The position numbers and the translations under genes were made by a program. The notes beneath the pieces were generated by a model. The model worked only from the letters and a program-made list of their open reading frames with translations. It was not told where the DNA came from and ran no database searches. 64,000 nt of DNA from Phylloscopus collybita (taxonomy: Eukaryota > Chordata > Aves > Passeriformes > Phylloscopidae): the NCBI GenBank assembly GCA_027886175.1, contig JAJNNQ010000075.1, positions 31,154,501 through 31,218,500 of the forward strand, written 5' to 3'. Of this stretch, positions 13,996-27,840 are shown piece by piece. Within the stretch, counting starts at the first letter, position 1. Each line of letters begins with the position of its first letter.

Positions 13996-15928
13996 GTACA
14001 TTACTATTTACCCATTTTTTAGAGAGCCTCCCGATCCCAGCAACATGAAAGAAAATAAAGTAATATGGAGAGAGTATGTACATGCACCTCCTTTCCCACC
14101 AACACCTTGTTCTCAGCACCAGCATGAGGGAAGGGAAGTGAAAACTATTCAAACAGAAGAGCCAAAGCTTCTAGAACTGGTCTCAGCTCTAAATGAAGCA
14201 TGAAGTACTATTAGGCAATTATTCCTATTGGTTTTGCTAATGTTTTGCCATGGTGTCACATTATGCAGTGACGTGAGTAAGGAGTATCTAGCACACTAAA
14301 CCATGATTGTGCTCTGCAACATGCAACTTCATTACATAATCTCTGAGAAATAACTGTGCTGTCTGCAGCTGTTCTCACACTACTCAAAAACATAACCCCT
14401 TGACTGCTGCTGACTGTACTCACATTCCCATGTCAAGCCAAGATGACACATACTAAACACCACAATGACGCATGGAAAGGTCTGGTACAGTGCTTCCTGT
14501 CTTTATAGCCATAGCAAAGGATTACCAAATGGATTATGTCCATTCCGTTCCAAAACACTGACCTCCAGTGGCCAAACCAGGTGTGAAATACAGCCTCTGC
14601 TTTAGGACAGACGTGAAATCCATACAGGGGTTTCTTTTCCTAGTACTCCAAGTGGTGTGATGCAAGTATTTTCGTAAATGGGTTGAGGACAGCAAATTTC
14701 TTCACAGAAATCTTACCTTACACTCCAGGGCTGCCTCAAAGTGCAGTCCTGGCTGGAGCACATCCTATAAAATGACATGGAGGATCCTTTTGTTTACACA
14801 GTGAACGCTCATAAATAACAGCTGGACAAAACTGTTCACAGATCTTGCAGAACAGGCTGCAGCTGAAAGGGGTAGATTTTCAAAGGCGCTAATGGTCTAA
14901 ATTCACACTAGCATTTCTTTTTCTGTCCTGAAGGCACTTGTCCATGGTTTGAACTGCTTTTGCTCTAGAGCCTTTGATGCTTACCAGAAAAATACCACTG
15001 GAACATTCCTGATTTTCAGTGATCTGTCCTACTGGCCCAGTAAAAAAGTAGGAGCCCCTTAGAACAGCAAGATTCCAGAAGAGACTGTGCTGTTTTTCTC
15101 TGGGTATATGACAACATTTTACAAGTAATTCCTAGATCTAGGGGTAGTAATTGAACAAAACCCCAGAAGTGCATCTGTGTCTTTAAACAAACCCAGCTTT
15201 GGTTCACTGTATGCTTCCATGATAATTTCACATCAATACAATGATGTGACAGCTCAGCTCAGCCAGCACAGGAAAAATCTAGTGGAAAAATCTCCCATCA
15301 CTTCATGAGCCAACAAAAGAACTCACACTCAGCCTTTCAAAAAGACATGTAATGGTTAAAGTCCACTTTGTATTCCTGCATTCCTAGTGCTTCCAGGATT
15401 CAAGATGGGACAACTTGCAGTGACTTCGTGTACGTTTCCTACAGACATGTGGCAAACCCAGGGCTAGAGTTCTAGCCTAGAAAGTAATTGAGCAATTTAA
15501 ATGTCTAACCCCAACATCCTTTAGGCATCTGTATTTAACTGAAAAGCTATGAACTTTAAGAATTTCTGTGATTCTGAGCTTTCAAAAATGCAGTCTAGAC
15601 ACATTAAAGACTATAAAAATGTTAGTCTTTTCTTATCACAAGTAGTCAACAGAAGGAGAAATGGCAAAAACCCTAGGAGGCTGTGTTGCTGTTTAACTCT
15701 TTTTACATACTTTTCATTTAATCATCATACATTAGATGGGAAGTTATGGTTCTCAAAAAAACAAAGAATATGGTTTTACTTCACCTTAAACTTAAATATT
15801 CTGTTCTTCATGCTGAAGAACAGTCCCAAGACACAAAAGTCTCCATTTATTCTGAGGTACATGTACACAGAGCAATTGCATCCTATGAACAGGCCCCTGA
15901 GTTAACCAGCCAGCCCTCTGTAAACAAA
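13996..15928. other. Intergenic sequence
   Basis: I see no gene, RNA or repeat family here. Confidence 0.65.
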
Positions 15929-16240
15929 GTGGTACAGTAGTACTGGTACTCAGCATCCCCAGTCAGAAGTGGTACAGTAGTACTGGTACTCAGCATCCCC
16001 AGTCAGATGTGGTACAGTAGTACTGGTACTGAGCATCCCCAGTCAGAAGTGGTACAGTGGTACTGGTACTCAGCATCCCCAGTCAGAAGTGGTACAGTGG
16101 TACTGGTACTCAGCATCCCCAGTCAGAAGTGGTACAGTAGTACTGGTACTGAGCATCCCCAGTCAGAAGTGGTACAGTAGTACTGGTACTCAGCATCCCC
16201 AGTCAGATGTGGTACAGTAGTACCGGTACTGAGCATCCCC
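15929..16240 (+). repeat. 40-bp minisatellite, 7.8 units
   Basis: Eight tandem units start every 40 bases from 15929 to 16209; the last is cut after 32 bases. The unit begins GTGGTACAGTAGTACTGGTA and ends CAGCATCCCCAGTCAGAA. Units differ at only three main positions: A/G in the first half, C/G before AGCATCCCC, and A/T in the last base. One extra T-to-C change lies in unit 8. The unit is rich in GTAC and contains the inverted repeat AGTAC-TG-GTACT. Low divergence points to recent expansion or homogenisation. Confidence 0.98.
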
Positions 16241-19200
16241 AAAGGTACCAACCTTGTTTCCAGCTTATGGAAGGCTCAGCAACCATGCTGTCCTGAGATG
16301 TACTCCATGACAAAGTCTATGTGAGCTGGAGGGCCCATTGCCCTGCAGGCCTATGTTTGTACACACCAGGAGATGACAGAATATGCAGCTAGATGGGTAA
16401 AAGTGTAGTTGAAACACTCTCATCCACACGTGCAAACCCCAGGCACGAGAGACTAAGTATATCCTCAGTGATAATGTGTGTCTGTGTGTACATGTGTGCA
16501 ACTAGGGGCAAGGATCTCACTTTGACCATTGCTACTTCTCCCCCTAAAGCCTTTTCATGATGGCAGGGATTGCCTGCTACATTTGTACTTGCAAAGGGCA
16601 GGTATGGCTGCAGTGCTGCAGGAGGCTGCCTTGAAAATCTCATTCTGGGATGAGGGATAACTGATTGCTTCAGAGTAGAAATGTCAGTTTTTGAAAGGGA
16701 ACATGTGCAGAGGCACATCTATCTTAATCATCCTGCTCTCCCTCCTTCTGTATGGATACATAGATGAGTTAGTCACTGAATTTAGTAGTTGCTGTAGTAG
16801 AAAGGGTATTATTGTTTAAAATCAGGAACTAACACATTCTCTCAATTTTTCATTATTTACTTTATGCATTTTAATGTACATTCAAAAACCAGGTTTCAGA
16901 CACAAGTCTTGTCAATGATTAGAGGGGTTTTTCCCTTTTTCCTAGAATTGTCTTTCATGTAATGCCTTCCAGACCAACTCAGCTTTTCATAAACAATGTA
17001 GTGAAACTATAATAGCATTGCTGCAGGTTTGTTGAAAGTAAAGCCATATTAACTCTGATTGGCTGTTGGCTTGACAAAATTTGCCAGCAGTATGATGCAA
17101 GGTTACTCTTTTACTTTTTTTTTTTCTTTTTTCCCCCCAACACTTTCCAAATTTCTTTCTCTTTTCCAGAGCATTATATCATTTGCCAATGTTTTTTTCC
17201 AGTGCACTTAGCATAATGTATCCTTAAGCAGAGAAACAGCTGTATTTTGACATTCAGCAAAGATGAAGCACAGAGAATAACGACTCAAAATCAATGTAAG
17301 ACAATCAGAGCTGTCTTCTGAAAGATGCACAAAGAATCTGTACTTATGACTGCAGGCCAAGATTTTCAGATCTGGAGGCCTAAAACGAAGCACTGAATGA
17401 AGAGTGGGCCTGGTCTGCATCACCATATAGAACATTACAGAAGTAAGACCCCATTCATGAGGAAGATCTAGAAAGGAGGCATTCAGCTTTACTGTGGGGT
17501 TTGGTTTTCTTAATAATTCAGTTGAAAGTAAATGGTCTCTTTAGAGGAGGGAATGGATTGCTAGTTGAAGGGTTATTCTTCAAATGTCATATATAATCTC
17601 ACAAGAAAACAAACTCCTTGGCATTCTTATGGTCTCTTAATGCATTCCAAATGCCATCATAGCCAACAGTAAGGAAAGGTAGAAAGAATCTCAAATAGGT
17701 TCTGGAAACAAAACCAGAGAGACAACACTAAAGTACAGACTTCCAATACAATTAAAGGCTAGGAAAATTTTTGCAGGTAGATGAGCACTTGAATTAATGA
17801 GTTCATAAACAGAGCTGGCTAAGGAGATGAATTTCTATTCTGTGATAATTTCCAAATTACCAGAATACTTTTCATCCTGCTTTGGGAGGAAAAGCCAAAC
17901 ACTAGAAATTATTCACAGAACTGAAGTCCAGCCATATTTAGTTTCAGAAAATCTTAAACACAAGGTGTTTCCAAAATGAAATTTGTTTCCTAAGATTGCT
18001 GGCAGTCACCAACTGGATTGAACACAATTATCGTTAATAGTAAGAGTAATAGCTGTGCATTACTGAATGCTAGTCTAAAATGTGTTAGTGTAGAGCTTCT
18101 GTATAACCACCATGATATTACTGTGCTAATTGCAGTCTGCACAGGCCAGAGTTCTTCTAACACCAGCTCCAGAGCAGCCCAAACCGAGCTGAGGAACTTA
18201 AAGGGCCTGTGACCTTGAACCTGAGGTCATTCGTATGGTAGAAATGGCTCAAAGACATGACACTTGGAAACTCACCACAGACTTCCCACCCCAAAGCATG
18301 GAGATCCCTGCATCCAGGATGGACAGTTTCTCCAGCTGACTGGAAATCTTGGAGCTCCCCAGTCCATAATTCATTTTTTAGATGCCTCCCAAGTAGGCAG
18401 GAAAGAGACTGACTAGGAAAGCTGGCAAGTTTCTAACTGAAGCCTGCCGAGCATTTGAAGCTCAGCTCCTACCTGTCATCCACCAGCGTGTAATAAAGGT
18501 CTGTCCAGCTGCATCCCCACACTCTTTGCCACCCTCCCTACATAGGAAGAACTTTAGTAAGGCTGTGTACAGTTCACTTGCTCTGGCAGCCTGCTCTGGC
18601 TGCATTGGAAAGGATTCTTCCTCAGAGCACCCGCCTGTGCAACCCTGCTCTATAGAAATAAAACTTTACGTGCCCCAGACACTTTGAAGTCTACAACGTG
18701 AAACCAGAAACATCATACATCTTACTTTACAAAATAAGCAGCAGCAAATTATATTCTTACCAAAAAGCCTATTCTGTTTCCTTTATTTTAAACTTACCCT
18801 ACCAATGGGTCAGCTGACATCTACACCATTAGAGCCTTCATTCTCTGCCAAGATGATAGTCTCACTGCTGCCTGTAAAATCTCATAAAGAAATAAAAAAC
18901 AAAACCAACCAATTGCTTATGGATCCTTTATCACCCATTTCATATCTGTGGCTCAATCCATTCCAGCTTGCTTGCTTTTTATCACTCTGTGAAAAGGACA
19001 GACTCACTGCTGAATCTAAAATCTGAGCAACTAGTCATTTGTAACAAGATAAGTTTCTGTGGGAGACAGAAGAAATAATGTGTCAGTTCCATCACAATCT
19101 GTGGGGTTAAGATGGATGTTTCCTAGGCAGACTCACACAGTGTGATTGGAAGGGCTTTCCATATTAGAAGCCTTGAGTTACCCCAAAACACCTCTGTCTG

Positions 19201-19512
19201 TTGCTTTGTGATGGATTGACCCTGTCTGGCTGCCAGGTGCCCACCAAAGCCCCTCTATCACTCCCACAGGTGGACAGGGGAGAGAAAATAGAACAAAAAC
19301 CTCATGAGTCAAGGACAGGGAAAGATCACTCACCAATTACAGTCTTGAGGAATGCAGGCACCACTTGGGGAAATTCTTTATAATCAGTTACCTATCAACT
19401 TGGAGTAGGATAATGAAAAAAACAAAAACAAAAACAAAAACACCAACAAATCTTAAAAACACCTCCCTTCCCGCTTTCCTAATTTTCCTTTTCTTACTGC
19501 TTTCCTAATTTT
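16241..19512. other. Intergenic sequence
   Basis: Unremarkable. The part 18540-18680 ends in an AATAAAACTTTACG stretch that resembles the R/U5 part of an LTR, but the rest does not support it. An A-rich AAAAAC run lies at about 19417-19441. Confidence 0.6.
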
Positions 19513-19994
19513 TGCCATGGTTTAACCCCAGTTGCTAAATAACCACCACAGCCACTCTCTCACTCCCTCTTGGCAAATGGGAGAGAGAACTGGAAGAGTA
19601 AAAGTGAGAGAACTTGAGGATTGAAATAAAGAGAGTTTAATGGGAAATGAAAAGTTGTGCACACAAACAAAACAAAACAAGGAATTCTTTCACCATTTCC
19701 CATGGACAGGCAGGTGTTCAGACCTCTCCAGGAAAGCAGGGCTCCATCACACATAATGGTTATTTGGAAAGACAAATAACCCCAAAGTGCCCCACCATGC
19801 ACCTCCATGGGTTGCAGAGGGATAGCTGCCTCCCCATGGCCCTCATCACAGGCTGCAGAGGAATCTCAGCTCTGGTGCCTGAAGCACACTCCCCTTCACC
19901 TTCCTCACTGACCAGGGAGTCTGCAGAGCTGTTTCTGACAGAAGCCACCCCTGTAGCCCCCACTACCTAAACCTTGCCAAGCAAAATCAATCCA
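19513..19994 (-). mobile_element. Partial or decayed solo LTR of an avian endogenous retrovirus
   Basis: A stretch of about 480 bp with both characteristic ends of an LTR family widespread in neoavian birds (ERVL-type, by my recollection). On the minus strand it opens TGGATTGATTTTGCTTGGCA and closes GGGGTTAAACCATGGCA. Inside are the blocks complementary to CAGGCAGGTGTTCAGACC, TCCAGGAAAGCAGGGCTCC and GAAGCCACCCCTGTAGCCCC. No gag, pol or env sequence is next to it, so it is a solo LTR. I see no clear target-site duplication. A part that usually carries the TATA region seems to be missing near 19790. Short open frames across it have no meaning. Confidence 0.75.
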
Positions 19995-21039
19995 TGACTC
20001 TCTATTTTTCCAACAGAGGCACACAGCCTCGCTACCAAAGTGCTGCTTTCCTGGCTCCCTCAAAACGTCTGCATCTTCTTTCAGGCAGAAATTCCATTTC
20101 CTTAGTGTTTCTTGTACAGCTCTCAGTAGGTTATGCTTAACTTTTGGCAAAGTTGTTTCTTACTGTCTCTTCTATCCAGACCACAAACAACTTTAATATT
20201 CCTCCTAGAGTCTCCTCCAACATCACAAAGTTGCAGAAAGATGGCAGAAAGCTCCCTCTCCAGCTATCTTTAAGAATTAATTAAGTGTACAACTTTGACT
20301 ATGGACCACCCTGACAAGGCTTTGTTGCCAGAAGAACCACACAGTCAGTTAGGCATGACTTAGAAGCTTAGGACAAAAGACTGGGAGGAGCATCAAATCC
20401 AGTTTCCTTTTACTTAAGGAAACAATTTACTATAATTCCAGTCCTGCAATTATCATATAATTCAATTTCTCCTCAGACTTTATTTTGGTAGGCTAAACAA
20501 ACAAAACTATCTCGGAGTTTGTCTACATCTGAGTCACAGTGCCAGCCTGGGCAACCACAAGCCAGGTCTGACCCAGCAGCCCTGTCAAAGCCTTCACACG
20601 CACTGTGCTGGAGTTAATATGCCCTGCTGAGAGGCTGGGCAGGTTGTCTTGGGTAAAACTCTGGACTAATGCTTCTCTATGGCTCTGATGAGCGTTCCTT
20701 GGGAGATTAATGAGCCTTACCCATGAAATGATGCCCTGCCAGAAGCTTCAGGTCTGCTAAGCACATACCCAGTGATGGGCAGGAGAGGAGCTGGCTTATC
20801 CCAGTGAGATGGGAGATGGCTTCTGCCTCCACTGAAAAACTATGCAATGCCTGTCTTGCATGTGCCAGGCTTTTCTTGGGAAAGGCAGTCCCACAAGACC
20901 TAGATGCAAGCCAGATTCGTTCTCCTGAAAGACAGTGTGTGACCCTCAAGCATGGAGGACCACAATTCCAGGTCATCAACAGGTGCTCTTAAAACAATGT
21001 TCTCTTTCTCAGTCAATGATTTCTACTGAAAATATTAAG
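19995..21039. other. Intergenic sequence beside the LTR
   Basis: The stretch 20520-20990 is richer in G+C than its surroundings, with no recognisable family. There is no sign of internal retroviral sequence. Confidence 0.6.
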
Positions 21040-21600
21040 TAAGATTGGCTCACATAGATCCTTTATGCCTGCCTCCAGTAACTTCCTCTTAGCCTCAGAG
21101 TTCCCTTTTAAGCAAAACACATGAAGTTTTCCTTTCAGCCAGCTCTTTACTCACCTTGCAATTTTTCTTCTAATTCCCATTTATTTCAGTTTAACTAGTA
21201 ATTTCCTATGTGGCAGCATATCAAACACTTTACTGAAATCCAGATAGATATACTGTATTTCTCTAGCCTAAAAATCCATTTTTATTAAAGAAAAATATTG
21301 GGCTGAACTTCAAGATCAGTCTCTGGTAACCTAATATTGCATTTTATCCTATTTTCCTTTTACTTCCATGTGCTTAATTATTTTTTCTTTAAAATTATTC
21401 CTCCAGTCTTTTAAGATACTTCAGGCTATGCTAATATGTTTGACATTACCCAGAACCTTTCCCCCTCTTTTCTCCATTTGCACAATACTATCAATTAGCT
21501 CAACTTATTAAATATCATTGTCAATTGGTTTTGAAATGCCAGTGCCTTCACAGTTTAGGCTAAAACTTAAGCTCAATGAGTTTTGCTTCCAATTCAAGGG
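21040..21600 (-). mobile_element. Ancient CR1/L3-like LINE fragment
   Basis: Strongly decayed. The segment around 21210-21260 (CATATCAAACACTTTACTG, then AAATCCAGATAGATATACTG) matches the pattern of old CR1/L3 reverse transcriptase remnants in antisense. The stretch 21300-21480 fits the same order less well. It is much more diverged than the other copies, so probably an archosaur-age insertion. Confidence 0.5.
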
Positions 21601-23896
21601 CCTTATTTTTGCTCGAGCCCTTACAGACATTAGTTGTGCTGTGTTTGGACCCTTGTGTAGCATCACTGTCTTTTTTAAAAGTTGAGGCTCCTTGCTTCAC
21701 AAATTGTGCTGGGGTCTGGTCCAGTCTCAGCTAGCCCCAGGTCTGTGCAGCCACAAAGTCATCTTATAATGTCTCTAGTTCAGAGTGATTTTGTTCTCTG
21801 AGGTGACACAGCTTGCTACATGAACTTGCTGTTTGTACATATGTTACTGGGGTTGTTCATTCAGATCACTGTACACCTCTGATGTGTAACATGTACTGGG
21901 TTGCTTGAGAGCGTTATATTTCTCACTGCTTTAAAATCACAAATAATTTAGTGTTGTCTGCACTCACAGAAGTACATAGTATGTAGGAGAAGCTGACATC
22001 TTCTGAAGTTGTGCGTAGATCATGGAATAATCTGCAACACCATGGCATTCATTTTGATGTTTCAGATATCAGACTGACAACAGAGCTCTTAAGAAAGCAC
22101 AGTAACACAACTTAATGGCAGCTATATGACTAAATCACATGTGAATTTGTTGTTCTTGAAAAGGCCAAAGAGCTCTTAAATTCTGGATTTCTTTCAGATT
22201 AAGAAACAAAAACCAAAACAAATGTTCTTGTTCTTTGTTTCTTATTGACTAGATAATAAGAGGTTACTTTGAAATTACTTTGTACAGTTATTATTATTGG
22301 AAGGCTGTTTTCTACAGCACAGACTTCAGAATCTGCATACAGCCTAGCAGGCCTCAATCTTTTATATTGAAAATAGGTCTCCTTGAAAAAGAAACCAAAA
22401 TGAATGCCAAGATCAAAGAAGCTTTCAGTAACCTTTTGTCCCTTATCTTTCCAAAGCACCTGCAGGAAGAAAAAAAATAAAAAATCAACTTCTTCACAGG
22501 ATTCTCAACACAAGCTGTTAGTGAGCCTTTGTGGAAAAGAGCAGACAAACACACACAAACCCATATACAGACACACACAGCAAGCAAGAGGGGCCAAAGG
22601 AGCAGGTTACCCTGACAATAAAGTGATGTTAGCCAAATGTGACCTAATTTCTCCACAGAACTATCCAGGCAGAATTGCTTCCAAGGGATTTGCTTACACA
22701 GAGAAAAATCCTCTTTTTGGTATCTTCATGCTGATTTTTTCAGGGGGAGAGAAGGTGTTTGTTTGTTTTAGTGGTTTTGTTTGTTTGTTTTTGTTTTCTT
22801 TTTTAATTAGCACCCCAAATGTTAACCCCTTCTTCTGTAAGTTATAATGTAGTTGTCTACCCACTTTTACAAAGTACATTAGTTTTATCATAAAGTCCAT
22901 ATTTAGTCAGCAAAAATGCCCTAAGGCTCTACTCAGATTTAAAGTTATGTTGTTCTAGGAACCATGCACACGTGAAGGCACGGACTTTCCCCTAAATCAC
23001 TTGCAGTAAGTATAGAATCCAGTCAAGATAAATCCAGATTAGAGCATGCAAAGAAATAGTAGAGAACAGGACGTATCTTAGCCACATCTGTGTACATTAG
23101 AATGATTTATTGGTCTCTTTTTCGTTCTCAAATGTAGAAATAAATTAAAAATGCAGGATATAGCTAGGAATATGTATGGCAAGTTGACAGTCTCTTCAAG
23201 CTGTCATTTTATTAGCTTGGCAAACAATGGCAAGTAAAATTCTGGGGAAAATTCTTAACTTGTAAGAGGTTGTTTGGATTATTCTAGAGGTGGCAATTTC
23301 CCAGTAGTATCTATTTTTTAGATAAAATAACTGCTGCACTACACCAATGCAAGTGGTGCCCTTTGGTTATAATATTAAAAACATGGATTTTTTTTTTCCA
23401 TAAGATGATTTTATAAGGGGAAGCTAGCAAGGATCTGGGAAACTGTTGTCCACTCCTCAGAGTAACCTTCCCTTACCACTTGACAGGGAAACTATGTATG
23501 TGTAAAGAGTTTTTGGTAAGCTTCCTTTCCCATCCTGAATTCACTTTGAAATATTAAATAACTCCATGACAAATATAGTTATTACCATATTCTGAGTGAA
23601 TTTTGTCCAGTACAGAGCAAATACATTGATGGCCTGATTCTGTACTATCCAGAAATTATAGCAAACTCTCTAAAAAATGCAAGCTGTACTCATAAGCCAA
23701 AGAAAAGATCCAGACATTACAGGGATGATGTACATGTATGACTTATTTCTGTAGGATCTTCCTAGAAACTCAGAGTATAACCATACATGTTGCTTTTTGG
23801 GTTAAAATTCAAGAATCTGTGCTAATGACTGACAAAGTATTACAACAGTGTTTCAATAAAAATATGTCTAAGTCCTTTTTGGATATGATAGTATAG

Positions 23897-23945
23897 ATAT
23901 GTATATATGTATGCACATGTGCATGTATATATACATGTGTATGTA
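23897..23945. repeat. Alternating purine/pyrimidine tract with palindromes
   Basis: Forty-nine bases alternate purine and pyrimidine without a break (TA, TG and CA steps). Within it, 23911-23924 (ATGCACATGTGCAT) and 23922-23937 (CATGTATATATACATG) are perfect palindromes of 14 and 16 bp. Confidence 0.95.
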
Positions 23946-26900
23946 AACTAAGTGGTATAATTCCCTTCAGGGAAAACTCAAATATATAGTCTTTAAAACT
24001 CTGAAAAAAATCTAATCTCTGGGAGGTTTTTTTTATGTATGCCCATGCATGATTTGTCATCATGCTTGACTGCTAATAAGGGAGATTCCATAATCTTCTG
24101 AAAGTTGCTTTACTTCTTGAGAACCCATTTAACAGCACAGCTTTTAACATCCAAACCCATGCAATTACCACACATGGTTTGCTTCAGGAGGGAGTGGAGA
24201 CAGGGTGCCACAAACCTCCTCAGCATCATGCTGGGTTAGGGACTGGTTACTTAAGGGCACCTTCACCTGTGGACTCTGTGGAAGAAGCACATTTGTGGTT
24301 GGACAGTAATGATGAACATGCTGGTCTTTATAAAGTGAGAGGATTTCCAAGTGCAGTGGGATAGAAAAAAACAATATTAAAAGAAGACAAAAAATTTAAA
24401 AATTTTGAAGAAGGACAGCATTTGGGAATGTACTATAAGATTGAGGGCTGGGAGAAATGAGATCTGAAATTTAGGCATGGTTGCTAAACCATGGCAACAT
24501 AGAGGAGAATGCCACAGAGAGACCAAAATGGGTGTAAAAGAGGAACAGTTCCATTATTTTGCCTAAATATCTATTTACAACAATTTGCGAACCCCTAAAC
24601 TGTCTGGAGCATTTTCACAAAATGGGCAAATTATAACAGATAGAAGAACCAGGAGATCTAAACCAACATCTGAGTGCCAGAAAATGTACTCTAATAGCAC
24701 TAGATGATTCTGACTGGACAACAAACTCAGCTCAAATTTTTTTCTAGACTGGGAGTAGAATATGGTTTTGAAGAGCTGCAAGGGTCTTGAAAGTTTAACT
24801 TTGCCTTATTGAGTTTTCTTACTGAACGAAGTTAGAGTTGATAAAACCAAGAAGGATATATAAAGCTGCTCTAAAATGCTTACATTCCCTAATCATGGTG
24901 ATGAACAGTTTCTCTTCCCAAGGCTATCCTCAAATGAGCAAAAATGCTCATTGATGGAACTGTTCTGTGATGTAATCACTCAACACCACTACACTTCATA
25001 CTTTCATGCCTTTCTCCCACTCTCTTAGCCCTATTTCCTCACTAGCCTTTACATTTCAGCATTTTGTCCCTTTCCTTTCAGAATAAAATAATTGCTTCTA
25101 CATATTATAACTCATCTTGATAACTAAACTATTTATTTATTTTTCATACTTTGGCAAATTTTCTTGGCAGTCGCTGCCTATTTCACATTTTTTTCAAACA
25201 TTTTATCGTGGATTGCAAAGGTGGGGCTTCAAGAGCTTAAATCTGCTTTAAACACTGCTTGTTTTCAGGCTTTCATTCTCTGTCTGTTTTCTGTTTGGCT
25301 TTTAGGATCATGGAGAAAGTTCAAGATGCTAATCCGTCCTCAAACAGTCCTCCATCATTTAGTCCTTGCTTGGGTCTTCAGCCTTCATCTTCTTTCTCAG
25401 GTCCAGCCAAGCTGTCCAGTTCAATGTCCAAGACACACAGGTGCACATCACCTTTGCAGCACTTCAACTCTGTTACATGTCAGGAGTCGATTGTGATCCC
25501 AGTGATGTGAGCAGAGGCTTAAGACTTTGTCTGATCCAAACTCCATCTCTGCTTCTTCAAAATCCAAACAAAAAAACAGCAACAGAACAAGCGTAGCCAT
25601 GGAGATATTTCCTTCCATTTTCTATGCTTTCTGACACCAGGAAATCTGTAAATTAAAGCTCAGTAGCATTGTGAGATTTTGTCTGAACTGATAAAACTAA
25701 CAGAGAGTACAGTGGATCACAGTGAAGACCATTGATATCAGTACCTGCTGATGCTGGGCCAGATCTTCTACTGTGTTAAGGGCAAAAGACCGCACTTTAA
25801 ATGTTAGACAGACAGGTCATTGATCCATTTTTTTCCTGTGATTTTCTCAGGCTTGATGCCCTTTCCACCCCTTTTTTGTTCCAGCAAATGACCTACCACA
25901 CAGGACGAATTTTATACGATATAAGCCTTCAGTGTATCAGATATTTTCCCATAAACATTCAGTTTGCCAATAAAGAATTGGAAATTTCTTAAGGGAAATG
26001 ATTGCTACAAAGCATAAAGACAGTGAAATTATTATGGGCTCCACATTTCACAATGCCTGAACATTTACTTGTAAATATTTTAGTTTTACAGAACGAAACT
26101 GAGCCTCTTTTGTTTGCCTATTCCTCACTTGTTTGAAAGGAGATCTCCCTTTCACACTGAGTCTCAAAAACTGATAATTAAATGTTTCATGCATCTTGCT
26201 TCATTTTGGAATACTGGCACTCACCTCTGGTTTATGTTGAGAATTTTTGTCTATTTTTGGCATCTGTAAAGTAGCATATTGCATCCAACTGTAGATGGTC
26301 TAGCTCCAATACATTTCAAGAGCTGTTGCCCTATTTCCAGGTATTTCTGTTAAAGTCCCCTTAGCTCCCTTCTAACACAGGAAGTATTTTAATATAGCAC
26401 AGGTATTTTTACTTCATAAGAATTTTAAATGCTGAAAGACAAAGGGGGAAGACACTGGCAAGCAACTGGCTTCCTAAAAATGAATGTGAGATTCAACTGA
26501 ACTTTGCATATACTTCAGAGCAAGGGTTTCAAATGTTGTATTTTGTCCCTCTTTCCAAATCTATATTCTGCCATCTCCCTTATGTGGCTGTTTCTAATGT
26601 TTTGACCAGACACAACTAAACTTTAAAAGAATTCAGTAATTAACTGACTTTTCATTAGGAATTATTAGAAAGCTGGCAGTTTTGGCCAAGACCGAGGGCA
26701 GCATTTAGGAGTCTCAGGAGGCTTTGTTTTTCACAGGCAAAGCAGGTCCACAGATCAGAAATGGAGAGATGAGAAGGAAAGCTCAAAGATACTGCTACTT
26801 AAATATTTATTTATAGCACTCTCATGGCATTTGTCAAAGAGCAGAAAGTGCTTAGCCCTCCATTTAGCAAATGCCATTAAACCATCTGCTATAAGCATTC

Positions 26901-27840
26901 CCTCAAGCAGGGCTATCACACAGACACCTTGGCTGAACTGCCTCGCCTTGAATGCTGTAACAGACACAGTAGGCTGCAGGGAAGTGCTCTGAGGGGATAT
27001 CCTATCACACCCATTAGCAATTTTTCTTAAATTGAAAACCTCGCGCAATCCTTGTTGGTCATGGTCAATCTAGGTTGACAGGGCTGGTTTGTTTGAAGTT
27101 ATTTAATATGCTAAGCAAGAAGGATCAGCTTTATGGATAAGATCGAGCAGTTTCAGGGGCTTGGGAAGAATTCTCACCACCTCGCTGACCTTTTGCTCAG
27201 AAGCTATGGTTACATTTCAAATATCTCACTCCAAATTATTTCCAGTTTTCTGAATTTATTTATTGAAGCATTGCATTCCAGAAATTCTAGTTCCTTGGCA
27301 TTTAAGCCATGGGATAACAGGCTTAAAGTGCCTTAATTTGCCTCAGAGAAAAGGTTCCTATAGATTGTATACACCTTTGTCTACAGAATCTCACATTAAA
27401 ATCAGGGTGAGTGGAAAGAAGCAAAAACATTTTTTCAGATTTAAAGCCCACAGAGTCGACAAAGCTCTTTCATTTCCCAGTTCTATGGAAATTCCTCTGT
27501 CTTACTTGTGCTCATGGAAGGATTTATGTGATAGTGTTTTCTGTGGTAACAAATGACAATTACAGGCTCAGGGGAACCCTTGGTGTAATCATCATTACTG
27601 CCAGTCCCTAGTTCTATACTTCTTAGCCCAGAAAGAGTGGGACAGTTATAGATGGAAAGACTTTTTACTCAGCATTGCTAAGGCTCCTTCTTGCTTCCAG
27701 CTTTTGACTTGTTCCCTCCTGCACAATTGTGTGTGAATAATACATGCATCGTGAGGGTGTGTTTCAAGGGAAATGCACCACTTGGCAATCAAGAAGGAAG
27801 CACATACTGTGCTTAACGATTAGCTGGCATTTCAGCACAC

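Noticed and set aside
15929..16240. Regular 40-bp array considered as a CRISPR array
   Set aside because: Units are near-identical over their whole length with no unique spacers, and the genome is vertebrate. It is a minisatellite.
18540..18680. LTR-like R/U5 segment with AATAAA
   Set aside because: No TG...CA ends, no duplicate and no family I recognise.
22404..22847. Open frame of 147 codons on the plus strand
   Set aside because: Its lysine-rich start and phenylalanine/valine-rich end come from A-rich and GTTT-repeat sequence. There is no family match and a comparable opposite-strand frame exists.
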